Positions 1 to 8,737 of a DNA stretch of 64,000 bases are shown here, in pieces. The notes below the pieces were generated by a model. The model was not told where the DNA came from. It searched no databases and saw only the letters and a list, made by a program, of their open reading frames with translations. Position 1 is the stretch's first letter. Every line of letters begins with the position of its first letter. The stretch is taken from IMG/VR virus record IMGVR_UViG_3300047494_000112, positions 1-64,000 of that record; one strand, given 5' to 3'. A program made the position numbers and the translations under genes. This stretch comes from a virus.

Positions 1-3000
1 GTGCCAGAAGTAACTACAATTCCGCTATTATCTAGATAGCCAAAGGCTGCGTCTGAAGTGTTATTAAAGGTGCCACCAGGAAATACGACACCTAAACCTT
101 CAGGATGAGTAGCATCATTGTGCTCAATTACCATTGCAGGATTAGATGATTGTAAACCTATTGCTAAATGAGATTGATATTGTTCTGATCCTGTTGAATT
201 ACCTAATATCGCATTATTGTTTGCATTAGATAATCTAAAGTTTGTGGTCCCTCCTGTTTGAGCCACAATATCATTTGCATTTGATCCAATTCTAGGGGCA
301 GAATTTACCGTAGTTGTTGGATCCATAAATTGAGCGTAGCTAGCACCTGAACCACTGCTGGAAATAAAAGTTGAAATGAGCTGCATTGTATTAGGGGTGC
401 CAGGACTGGTTTCATACAGAGTTAAACCACCATAGCTTGTAACCAAAGAAGATCTTGTGCTAGTTACTGTTTGAAAAGCTGTACCAGATGAAGCATTAAC
501 CAAGCTACCAGTCAGCACTGTTTGAATATTGCAAACCTGGGTTGAACCAGCCCAATAATTTGAGGAACCTAGAAAAAAGTTTTTTAGTGAAGTGTTAGGC
601 TGCCCGACAATCAAGTTTATCCAATAAGGAAATTGTGACGGACTAGAATTGTATAAGCTATCTGTGTTATCAATGATAATACCTAGGTTATTTGATTTTA
701 TAGCATATATTGAAATAGGGCCTGTATCTAAATAGGTATCATCTAAGACTACGCCACCGCCTTGAATAACCATGTTGACGTTATTGGTTAGTGGAGCAGT
801 ACCAGCATATTCCCAAGTAACTGTGCCATCAGGAATGTCAAAAGACGTAATTGTTATTCCTGATAAAGTACCAGGTGCTGTTGAAATTGTATAGGTGCCA
901 TTGCCTCCAGTGCCTGTGCCATAGCCAGTAATATAAGTACCGTTAGCTATTCCTGTTCCAGAGATAATCATGTTTTTTGTTAAAGGCTGGGTGTAGGGAG
1001 TAGTAACAACACCTCCTACAGTTAAGGTATTACCTGAGATTGAACAATTTGTTGCCTTAAAGGTGTTGTAAACGCCTATACCTGTAGGACCACCAGAGCT
1101 TGCAGAAGTTCCAGAAGCCGTACAAATGTAAGTCTGATTGTTGTTTATAAATTTGTTCCCAACAGCATAAATGGTGTTAGGAGCCCATTGACCATTACCT
1201 AATGGAGCATAGTAGTTCCAAGTTACTGATCCATCTATTTGACCATTACTTGTACCTGTTGGACCTGACCCATTATTTTGAGAAGTGCCCGATGCTGCAC
1301 AAACATAAACGTAAAAACCATTAACAACTTTTGTGTTAACTGAATAAGCAGTGTTGCTAGACCAATTGCTAAAATTAGATTTTGTTTGAGCTACGCCGTT
1401 GCCGTTACTACTAAAAGGATGAGCTCTAGCCAAAATAACATGAGTTAAGCCTGCAGCAATAAAAATATTTCCGAAAGACCCTGCGCCAGAAGCAACACAA
1501 TCTCTGGAATAGCTGTCTGTTCCACCTCCTTGAGTTCCTGAACCGTTAACTGTCTGTACATCATAAAAGAAGCCAGCACCACCACCATAGACTGTAGGAT
1601 AGTTTGACTCCCAATCAGTACCAAGGTACTGATTAGCGTTGCAGCTATAGGTTTCAGTTTTTCCTTGAAGATAAAACCCGTGATAATTGCTAAGCCAATG
1701 CCGAATAGACATTTTGGAATGTTTAACTCCAGCTGAGCCTCCAGTAGTAAAGCCAAATGCGGGTTGTCTGTTAATATCAATTTGAACATTTTCAGAGAAG
1801 CAGTTGAAAGTATTTCTATAGGTTAAGACTGCGGTAGTATTACTTGCTGATCCTGCATAAGACCATACACAGGTATTGTCTATAATTCCAGTTCCTGTTC
1901 CTGATAATCCTGTTCCGGCATTTCCAGAGGTAAAATTGGAAGTGCCTGATGCTGTACAAGTGTATAGATTTCCGTTACTAAAGACTTGTTGACCCAAATT
2001 ATACGTTGTATAATTTTGCCAATTAGCTATAGAATTAAAATTACCACCAGTACCTGGAGCCAATAAAAGGCTCAGATTTTTGATAAAAGTATCGCTTTGA
2101 CCTTGAACAGGAGAAGAAACATTGTATTGATAACCACCGAAATCAACAGCAGTTACACCTTGACCTCGATTTGAAGCACTATTCAAACAAGCATTAATTG
2201 CAGCTGTATCATCGTGTTGAACTAGATACGTTACAGTTACCTGTAGAGTACCAGGATAATTTGTGATAATTGTGTCCGTAGTATAAACGGCTCCAATAGT
2301 GTTAGCCGTACCACTATATAAATTTAGTATTGTTGCGGTTGTAGGAGAAGTACCTGCATGAGTTAAAAGACAACCGGGATAAATTGGATTAGCAGGAGTA
2401 GATAAAAGAGTTACAGTATTGCCATTAAACTGTACGGTAAATGAAGCTGGATTATAAAGCGGAGAAATTGTGGGATTAGCAATTGTAATGCTGCCACTAC
2501 TAACCGCAGTAATCGTTGTAATCAAAGGAGTGCCATTGGCACCGGCACCAGCAATATATACACCATTACCTACAGCAAAATCAATTACAGAAAGTAAAGG
2601 AATAATTGTAGCGCTTGCAGCTACTGTAGTTGAGTTGTAGGTAAATTGAGAAGATCCTGTTGCACCCCATCCAAGAGGGTTTAAAGTAGCTCCAAACAAT
2701 TCAACCGAAGGTGTAGCTATAGTTCCACTCAACGGGTACAGTGCAGTCATATCAGAAAGGTCACCTGTAGGTGAGCCTGAAAATGCTGGAGATACAATAG
2801 GGGCAGGAGTGTAGGTTAAAGCTGCAGTAACGTCGTTATTTTGTAATAGTACCGCTCCAGTTCTGCCATTAAAGGAAGACACACCTGCTACACTTGAAGA
2901 CACTAAATTTTTGACAAAAGCTGTAGTAGCTAATTGAGTGTTATTGGTACCTGAGGCTGCTGTCGGTGCTGTCGGAGTTCCAGCCAAAATTGGGGAATTG

Positions 3001-3605
3001 AATAAACCTCCGTTTATAGTGGCACTAGCTGCAACGTTTAGAGTAGAGGTACTTACGTTTGTAAAATTACCTACAGTCGGAGTATTCAGACCTATGCCCA
3101 TATTATCTATGGTGCCACCTGATAGCGTTGAATTAGGAGAAATTAACAATCCCTCTACAGTCAACGTGTCTACTACAGTAAGGTAATTTACTGTAGAAGA
3201 ATTTGGAGTAGGAGGTGCCGTAGCAAAAGGTACATTTTGTGAGACGCCAGGATTCAACACGTAATCCCCGTAAAGAATTACATATTGATTACCTAAAGGA
3301 TCAATTAACAAAAGATCGTAGTAAAAGGTACCTGTTCCTGCACTAACATAATTTGCAGGAATAACTGTAATCTGCATTGATCCTGTAGCAGGTGAATTTA
3401 ATACAATCCCACTTGAAGGAAAACTTCCTACAGAAAACAAGGCAACAGGTGATCCTGCATAGGGCCGAACCTGCATTATAGCGGTATAACCAGTCAAATT
3501 AACCGGGGTTGCAGAGCCACTTGAAGAACCAGAATAAGTTGACCATTGCACGGTCAATGAGAACGTTACATTATTATAGGCTGTAATATTATAAGATAAA
3601 GACAA
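1..3605 (-). CDS. Large tail fibre / receptor-binding protein (3' end outside window)
   Basis: The frame is open from a TTG at 3605 to the left edge, about 1201 codons with no stop, so the C-terminus lies outside. I chose TTG because AGGA lies 8 nt upstream and an in-frame stop (TAA, 3618-3620) precedes it. Around residues 180-240 it has the fibre motif PTAPTAASGTNNTQLATTAFVK-like, followed by FNGRTGAV, both common in phage fibres. Further on are at least three modules of the form W..(N)T.Y..G..V..(G)..Y.C.ASGTS, reading WQNYTTYNLGQQV, WSSNTAYSVNTKV and WAPNTIYAVGNKF, which resemble small carbohydrate-binding repeats. The remainder is Gly/Ser/Thr/Asn-rich beta-structure. It is the last fibre gene of the tail block. 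Role in host binding is inferred. Confidence 0.85.
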   Translation of the reverse strand, partial: MSLSYNITAYNNVTFSLTVQWSTYSGSSSGSATPVNLTGYTAIMQVRPYAGSPVALFSVGSFPSSGIVLNSPATGSMQITVIPANYVSAGTGTFYYDLLLIDPLGNQYVILYGDYVLNPGVSQNVPFATAPPTPNSSTVNYLTVVDTLTVEGLLISPNSTLSGGTIDNMGIGLNTPTVGNFTNVSTSTLNVAASATINGGLFNSPILAGTPTAPTAASGTNNTQLATTAFVKNLVSSSVAGVSSFNGRTGAVLLQNNDVTAALTYTPAPIVSPAFSGSPTGDLSDMTALYPLSGTIATPSVELFGATLNPLGWGATGSSQFTYNSTTVAASATIIPLLSVIDFAVGNGVYIAGAGANGTPLITTITAVSSGSITIANPTISPLYNPASFTVQFNGNTVTLLSTPANPIYPGCLLTHAGTSPTTATILNLYSGTANTIGAVYTTDTIITNYPGTLQVTVTYLVQHDDTAAINACLNSASNRGQGVTAVDFGGYQYNVSSPVQGQSDTFIKNLSLLLAPGTGGNFNSIANWQNYTTYNLGQQVFSNGNLYTCTASGTSNFTSGNAGTGLSGTGTGIIDNTCVWSYAGSASNTTAVLTYRNTFNCFSENVQIDINRQPAFGFTTGGSAGVKHSKMSIRHWLSNYHGFYLQGKTETYSCNANQYLGTDWESNYPTVYGGGAGFFYDVQTVNGSGTQGGGTDSYSRDCVASGAGSFGNIFIAAGLTHVILARAHPFSSNGNGVAQTKSNFSNWSSNTAYSVNTKVVNGFYVYVCAASGTSQNNGSGPTGTSNGQIDGSVTWNYYAPLGNGQWAPNTIYAVGNKFINNNQTYICTASGTSASSGGPTGIGVYNTFKATNCSISGNTLTVGGVVTTPYTQPLTKNMIISGTGIANGTYITGYGTGTGGNGTYTISTAPGTLSGITITSFDIPDGTVTWEYAGTAPLTNNVNMVIQGGGVVLDDTYLDTGPISIYAIKSNNLGIIIDNTDSLYNSSPSQFPYWINLIVGQPNTSLKNFFLGSSNYWAGSTQVCNIQTVLTGSLVNASSGTAFQTVTSTRSSLVTSYGGLTLYETSPGTPNTMQLISTFISSSGSGASYAQFMDPTTTVNSAPRIGSNANDIVAQTGGTTNFRLSNANNNAILGNSTGSEQYQSHLAIGLQSSNPAMVIEHNDATHPEGLGVVFPGGTFNNTSDAAFGYLDNSGIVVTSG

Positions 3606-3617
3606 AGACTTGATCCT

Positions 3618-3806
3618 TTAACTAACTAAAATAACCGTATTATGCGTCTGAAAAATTGCTGAAGCGCTTTGATTTATGCTAGTTACATTTACTGTTTGTT
3701 GAATTAGATTCATGCTAGTTACAGTTGGCGTGGGCTGTGGCTGTACAGTAATTTCATTGGTCTTTGTAGAAATAACTGTTACATTTTGTGGCAAAGGTAA
3801 GGTCAT
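3618..3806 (-). CDS. Small Thr/Val-rich hypothetical protein in the fibre block
   Basis: A 62-residue protein rich in Thr, Val, Gln and Asn, with no domain I recognise. The start is the ATG at 3806, which overlaps the TGA of the upstream fibre gene (ATGA) and has GGAG 8 nt upstream; a longer in-frame start at 3830 is less likely. It lies between two large fibre genes and is probably translationally coupled to both. A fibre-associated or structural role is a guess from position only. Confidence 0.6.
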   Translation of the reverse strand: MTLPLPQNVTVISTKTNEITVQPQPTPTVTSMNLIQQTVNVTSINQSASAIFQTHNTVILVS

Positions 3807-5398
3807 GTAATCCACTCCAATAAAATACAACCTGATCCGCCGTTGCCACCATTACCGCCGCCAGCGCCATTTACCCCACCAGCACCACCTGAGCCTATCA
3901 AGCCTACGCCGCCGCCGCCCATGGGTGCTCCTGAAGACATGAAAGCAGAACCACCAAATCCGCCTAATAAACCGGATGTTGAACCTGAACCAATTTGCAT
4001 TCCTGGCCCACCAGTTTGTCCTTGTGTTCCAAAATTTTGACTTCCTCCGTTATTATTACCTGGAGCTACAAATCCTGCAGATCCTGGAGTAGCTTGAGCT
4101 CCTCCTCCAGAGTAAAAACCTTGGCCTCCCCCTCCTGCTGAAGCATAGCCAACAATTGTAGATGTACCTCCATTTCCTCCGTTTGTACCTATGCCTCCTG
4201 CACCAGACTTTCCAACTATAATTGTCAAATTTGATCCGGGAATAGTATTGACATAACCTTCACAATAGCCACCTGATCCTCCACCTGACCCAGCTGAACC
4301 CGGTACAGGCCCTGATCCTCCTCCGCCACCACCACCCCACATTTTAAATTTAAGGTTGTAGACATTGGAAGGTACGGTAAAAACATAGGTTCCAGAATTA
4401 GTAAAGGTCTTCAATTCTACGCTTTGATAAAAACTATTGAATAAAATTGAAGAGCAAATTGGATTTAACAATAACGAGTTATTAGATAAAGCGTACCCTA
4501 CTTGGACATAGCTATTGGTATAATAATTTGTAGTAGTAGATAGGATACCAGCACTTGATCCAGTATTAGAGTAATAGGCACTTCCAGAATTATAAGGAGC
4601 GCCTGAACTAATTGTAAAAATACCTCTAGAGTAGATTAGATCATTTGTACCTACCACACCAATATATTTTGTTGAGGTGGAGGGATCCCAAGGTACTAAT
4701 AAATTTGAATTGTTGTTAAAAGCAACAGCTGTACCTTCTGCAAAATTATAAGACGACAGGTTAGGATAAATGAAGGCTGAATCACTGGTATTCAAAACTC
4801 CTAAAATTTCTATCCATGAGCTACCATTATTTACAGCTAGCGAAGAAATTCCAGTTTTACTTAACGTATTGACTAGATAAGCATTATATGGAGCAGAATT
4901 AATTGTTGGCAATTGAGCTTCGGTAGCTACCGAAGGTAGTGAAGCATAATTTGCCAACAGGACGCTAACGTTGATAATATTTTGTACATTTGTTAGAACA
5001 ATAGGAATTACATAAACTCGGATATTGCCCACAACATTGGGATTAACATTTGTATTTGTCTGAGTTTTTACTTCGACACTAGATAATGCTGTAATTGTAA
5101 ACATTGTTCCGTCAGATAAAAACAGGCCAATGTTCCCAACATTGAAATTGCCTACACTTTCATCTAAAGTAACATAGAAAATCATAGAGTTTGTACTAGC
5201 ATTTGCAACATAGGTTATCTGACTAGTTGTACCAGTATAAACAAGATTTGTTACTCCGGTCATTGTTGCAGAGGGAGTAATTAGGCTTGAACCAATCTGA
5301 AAACTTGTTATTGAGATTGTAGCTCCGTTATTACCTGCCGTAACTGCAGCTGAATCTCCAGAATTTGTTATAACTGTTTGAGGACTTGTTACAGTCAT
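3803..5398 (-). CDS. Tail fibre with glycine-rich adhesin tip
   Basis: 531 residues. The first ~330 residues are Thr/Asn/Ser-rich beta-structure. Near residue 350 it has a form of the tail-fibre motif TF(T/S)xSGTYxFTVPxxV followed by W-G7. The last ~150 residues are very glycine-rich (GGGGG, GSGG, GGNGG blocks), as in phage adhesins whose tips fold as polyglycine type II sandwiches. This is a known architecture of receptor-binding tips; the specific receptor cannot be inferred. SD AGGA lies 8 nt before ATG. It overlaps the next small gene by 4 nt. Confidence 0.8.
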   Translation of the reverse strand: MTVTSPQTVITNSGDSAAVTAGNNGATISITSFQIGSSLITPSATMTGVTNLVYTGTTSQITYVANASTNSMIFYVTLDESVGNFNVGNIGLFLSDGTMFTITALSSVEVKTQTNTNVNPNVVGNIRVYVIPIVLTNVQNIINVSVLLANYASLPSVATEAQLPTINSAPYNAYLVNTLSKTGISSLAVNNGSSWIEILGVLNTSDSAFIYPNLSSYNFAEGTAVAFNNNSNLLVPWDPSTSTKYIGVVGTNDLIYSRGIFTISSGAPYNSGSAYYSNTGSSAGILSTTTNYYTNSYVQVGYALSNNSLLLNPICSSILFNSFYQSVELKTFTNSGTYVFTVPSNVYNLKFKMWGGGGGGGSGPVPGSAGSGGGSGGYCEGYVNTIPGSNLTIIVGKSGAGGIGTNGGNGGTSTIVGYASAGGGGQGFYSGGGAQATPGSAGFVAPGNNNGGSQNFGTQGQTGGPGMQIGSGSTSGLLGGFGGSAFMSSGAPMGGGGVGLIGSGGAGGVNGAGGGNGGNGGSGCILLEWIT

Positions 5399-5408
5399 GA
5401 TTTTTATC

Positions 5409-8174
5409 CTAAATTATAATGTTAGAAATAGCAACTTCATTTAGAGTAATGGTGCCATTTTTAGTGGTTTGTAGAGTATCAGTTACAACAGCATAGATTG
5501 AATTAGTAGTCGATGGAGTAATTGAAAGACTCCATGAATTATTAATAGAACTTCCACTTGCTGCTCCATAACTTGTAGCTCTATTAGAGAGTATCAAAGA
5601 TAAATTATTAGTTTGATATAGGTTAACCGTAATACTATCTGAGGGACCAAGAGTTGTTCCAGTAACAGTAAACGGAACTCCATTTGTCGCCGAAGAAGGA
5701 GCATTGATTGTTAGTAAATACTGTCCTGGTGATGGTAACGTTGGAGTTTTTAACTTTGTAGCTGTTATACTTTTTTCAAAAAATGAGGCTGAAAGATATT
5801 GAGCTACAGGAGTAATTGTAACCTTACCTGCAAAGGTCCTTAAAACTAAATAAATTGGAGCAGACTCAACCAAAAGTTGACGATATAAAGGTTCATCTAA
5901 TTCAGGAAAAGCTGAAGCATCGTAATAGACATCATAATAAGGTGTTGGAATCCACGTACCGCTACTAGATTGAGTAATCAATGTTCCAGGATTAGATGAA
6001 AGAGAAGCATACACTAATCCATTAGCATAGAGAGGTACATATTGAAAAGGTACTTGAGAAAAGAAAGATACAAAATTTGCAAACTGTTTACTGTTTCCTC
6101 TCGTTAGATAAAATGTACCCAAATATCTCATCAAACTATCATATTGATAGTATTGTAAGCCATAATCAGGAACCACAAAGCCCATTTGCCTAACTGTAGC
6201 GGCTTTCAATTCATCTTCAATGGCATTCACATTTCTAACATTTTGCAATTCATTAATTGAACTGTTGAACAAATTATTCCATTGTAGATCCATAGCTGAG
6301 ACCAAAGTCGTCCAAAAAGGATTGCTAGCATATTGTTCTGTCATCAACAAATTATAGTTTACATATTGCGTATATGTAGCTGTAGGATCTACATTGATAA
6401 ATTTGTTGTTAATAGCTTGGTTTAAAGAATAATCAGAACAATCTGACCATTGAAAAGTTAGTTTTGGATACCAGGGATAAGGTCTATCGTCCCAATAACC
6501 AGCACTCCAATTTGTAATGTTGCCATTTGGACTAGCATATTGAATGTAGGTAGAATAAATTGAGTAAAAATTACTACCTACATTATTATCTGATTGCCCA
6601 TTACTAGCAAATGGAAAGGAATATTCTCCACTAGACTGATGTAAAATTGCATCGGGTTGATTTGTCGCCAAGTTGATAGAAGGACATACAATATTGTATA
6701 GATATACAGATTTAGAGTTTGGCACCCAAGAAGTAGGAACAGACGAAAAATTGTATCCGTCAAAATTATAATGAATGTTTTCTATCCAAGCATCATAGTT
6801 TTTTAACTGCTGAATCCATGTAGTGGTGCTGGTAGGTCCTGCTATCGTTGTTCTTTGTTGATTTATTTGAGGGTCGTTAATTAGTCCATCAGCAGAATTG
6901 TAATATTCTTGATAATACCAATCCCAGTATTGTTGGCCTAAAATTCCTTCAACCAAGTAAGGCTGATTTGTCGATGCAGGATAATAAGATCCGTCTATGT
7001 TAGAGCCATAATTTCTCCAATCAGTTGTAGGAAAATTTGCCTGAATTGCAATATAAGAAATTGCACTATTCGACCACAAAGCATCCATGCTAAATATTCT
7101 AGAAGCTGTTGCAGTAAATGTAGGATATTTCTCGTTTTGAGATCCTTGCCACTCATTCCAATCAGCTACGTATGAAATATTGACACTTGTACCTAAAAAT
7201 AAGGAAGCAGATTGTTCAGCCAAAGTTATCAAATAGTCTACAGCAGGAAAATCTAAATTGACGCCTTGGGTAGAAGTCAATGTTGACAAACCTCTACCTA
7301 TATAAAAATCAGTCAGAGTTACACCACCAAACTCTTTGATAAAAGAAGAGAGCATTGTAGCATAATAAATTACAAAGTTAGAATAGGAAGTATCTAAGAT
7401 AGATTCATTATATGTTGAAGTCAATATACCTGCGCTAGAAAAAATGCAGGAATACGCTGATGTAGACTGGTTTCCAAAAAAAGTTGCAATTTGATCAGTC
7501 GCTTGAGTAGTACCAAAAGTTGAACCTGCATAGTTTTTTGCGGGAGAAATTGTTAATTGAGACGCTGGCGGGTAAGCAGGTTGACCAATTACAGAGTTGT
7601 TATCTGAGTAAGGATTTAATAAATTGTTATTTGAAGAAATGTCTGGGATAACAGTTAAACAAACAGAAACATTTATTTCTAAGGAACTTAAAGATAGTAG
7701 AAGATTTAAGATACTTTGGTCAGAAGGTGTTCCTCTAAAAGCAGGTAATCCATTTATCTGTGAAACCACATAGGCATCGGCTCGATTAATTCCTGCTACC
7801 TGCCATTCATAAGGCATTGTATCTAAAATTGCAGTTGTTACTCCTGGCTGTACATTTGTAGCAGCGCAATTTAAACTAGTTACATACCACCCAATATCTA
7901 AATGTACTTTCTTGATGTTAGGATAAGACTGTAGCATTTCATTTAAGCTAACAGTAATGTCTGTTTTTTCTGTTGTGTATTGTTGAGTATTAATGTTAAT
8001 GTAAACCTCAACAGCTTCATTTTGAGTATTAGTAATCAAAATTGGCGTCGGATCATAAGAAAATTCACCTTGACCGTTGCCTAAATGAATTTCAGTAATT
8101 GCTTGAGATATCGGAGCAACAGGTTGCGTAAGGTCCAAGGTTGCCAAGACGGGATTACTGGAAGGTAAACCCAT
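5409..8174 (-). CDS. Baseplate tail protein with GTA-type TIM-barrel domain and tail protein I-like region
   Basis: 921 residues. Residues ~75-600 match the glycoside-hydrolase-like TIM-barrel of gene transfer agent and siphophage tail hub proteins (GTA_TIM). The shared landmarks are PNIKKVHLDIGWY, YEWQVAGINRADAYVVS, PAFRGTPSDQS, FYIGRGLSTLT, FPAVDYL, YVADWNEW, DWRNYGSN, DWYYQ, PTSWVPNSK and LATNQPDA. Residues ~630-820 (VRQMGFVVPDYGL...YLGTFYLTRG) look like a P2 gpI-type baseplate wedge protein. The last ~100 residues look like an Ig-like beta domain. The gene follows baseplate J- and W-like genes, as gpI does. It could degrade or bind a cell-envelope glycan during infection; enzyme activity is inference. 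Confidence 0.8.
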   Translation of the reverse strand: MGLPSSNPVLATLDLTQPVAPISQAITEIHLGNGQGEFSYDPTPILITNTQNEAVEVYININTQQYTTEKTDITVSLNEMLQSYPNIKKVHLDIGWYVTSLNCAATNVQPGVTTAILDTMPYEWQVAGINRADAYVVSQINGLPAFRGTPSDQSILNLLLSLSSLEINVSVCLTVIPDISSNNNLLNPYSDNNSVIGQPAYPPASQLTISPAKNYAGSTFGTTQATDQIATFFGNQSTSAYSCIFSSAGILTSTYNESILDTSYSNFVIYYATMLSSFIKEFGGVTLTDFYIGRGLSTLTSTQGVNLDFPAVDYLITLAEQSASLFLGTSVNISYVADWNEWQGSQNEKYPTFTATASRIFSMDALWSNSAISYIAIQANFPTTDWRNYGSNIDGSYYPASTNQPYLVEGILGQQYWDWYYQEYYNSADGLINDPQINQQRTTIAGPTSTTTWIQQLKNYDAWIENIHYNFDGYNFSSVPTSWVPNSKSVYLYNIVCPSINLATNQPDAILHQSSGEYSFPFASNGQSDNNVGSNFYSIYSTYIQYASPNGNITNWSAGYWDDRPYPWYPKLTFQWSDCSDYSLNQAINNKFINVDPTATYTQYVNYNLLMTEQYASNPFWTTLVSAMDLQWNNLFNSSINELQNVRNVNAIEDELKAATVRQMGFVVPDYGLQYYQYDSLMRYLGTFYLTRGNSKQFANFVSFFSQVPFQYVPLYANGLVYASLSSNPGTLITQSSSGTWIPTPYYDVYYDASAFPELDEPLYRQLLVESAPIYLVLRTFAGKVTITPVAQYLSASFFEKSITATKLKTPTLPSPGQYLLTINAPSSATNGVPFTVTGTTLGPSDSITVNLYQTNNLSLILSNRATSYGAASGSSINNSWSLSITPSTTNSIYAVVTDTLQTTKNGTITLNEVAISNIII

Positions 8175-8737
8175 TAATTTTCTCCTAAATCTTTTAGTCT
8201 TTGTTTTGCAATAGGCCTAACATATTCCTCTTGATCTTTTAGCAAAGCTTTAGCATGGTTAGCATTTCCATTCCAAGCTACTGCTGCTCTTACATATCTA
8301 TTTGGATCTGAGATTAGCTTGTCTCTATGAGAATCGTTTCCATTCCAAGCTACTGCTTGTCTTACATTTGGATGTGGATCTTTTACTAGCTTGTCTCTAT
8401 GAGAATCATTTCCACTCTCAGCTACTGCATGTCTTACATACCAATCTGGATCTGAGATTAGCTTATCTCTGTGAGAGTCGTTTCCATGCTCAGCTACTGC
8501 ACGTCTTACATGCTCACTTGGATCTGAGATTAGCTTGTCTCTATGAGAATCGTTTCCATTCCAAGCTACTGCTCCTCTTATATATCTATTTGGATCTGAT
8601 ATTAGCTTATCTCTGTGAGAGTCGTTTCCATGCTCAGCTACTGCATGTCTTACATGCTCACTTGGATCTGAAACTAAAGAGTCTAAGTGTTTAGGATGAC
8701 CAATTTTAGCTAAAGCTTGGCGTTGTTTAGGTGTCAT
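8174..8737 (-). CDS. 24-residue-repeat (LRV/HEAT-like) cassette protein, 7 repeats
   Basis: 187 residues: N-cap MTPKQRQALAKIGHPKHLDSL, then repeats with cores DPSEH, DPNRY, DPSEH, DPDWY, DPHPN, DPNRY, and a C-cap GNANHAKALLKDQEEYVRPIAKQRLKDLGEN-like end. Each unit is 24 aa (72 nt), predicted to stack as an alpha-solenoid. The start ATG overlaps the stop of the J-like gene by 4 nt, and the stop overlaps the next ATG (TAATG). The C-terminal codons for Leu-Gly-Glu contain AGGAG, which is the SD for the GTA-type tail gene. Function is unknown; protein-protein interaction is likely from the fold class. Confidence 0.88.
   Translation of the reverse strand: MTPKQRQALAKIGHPKHLDSLVSDPSEHVRHAVAEHGNDSHRDKLISDPNRYIRGAVAWNGNDSHRDKLISDPSEHVRRAVAEHGNDSHRDKLISDPDWYVRHAVAESGNDSHRDKLVKDPHPNVRQAVAWNGNDSHRDKLISDPNRYVRAAVAWNGNANHAKALLKDQEEYVRPIAKQRLKDLGEN

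Noticed and set aside
3843-4040. Plus-strand Pro-rich frame
   Set aside because: It is the antisense of the glycine-rich fibre tip (GGN codons read back as Pro codons) and has no independent support.
8302-8694. Open plus-strand frames opposite the repeat genes (also at 10610, 12041, 48244, 49160)
   Set aside because: They are repetitive Leu/His-rich mirror images of the 72-nt repeat with no SD, and arise because the repeated sequence lacks stops in that frame.
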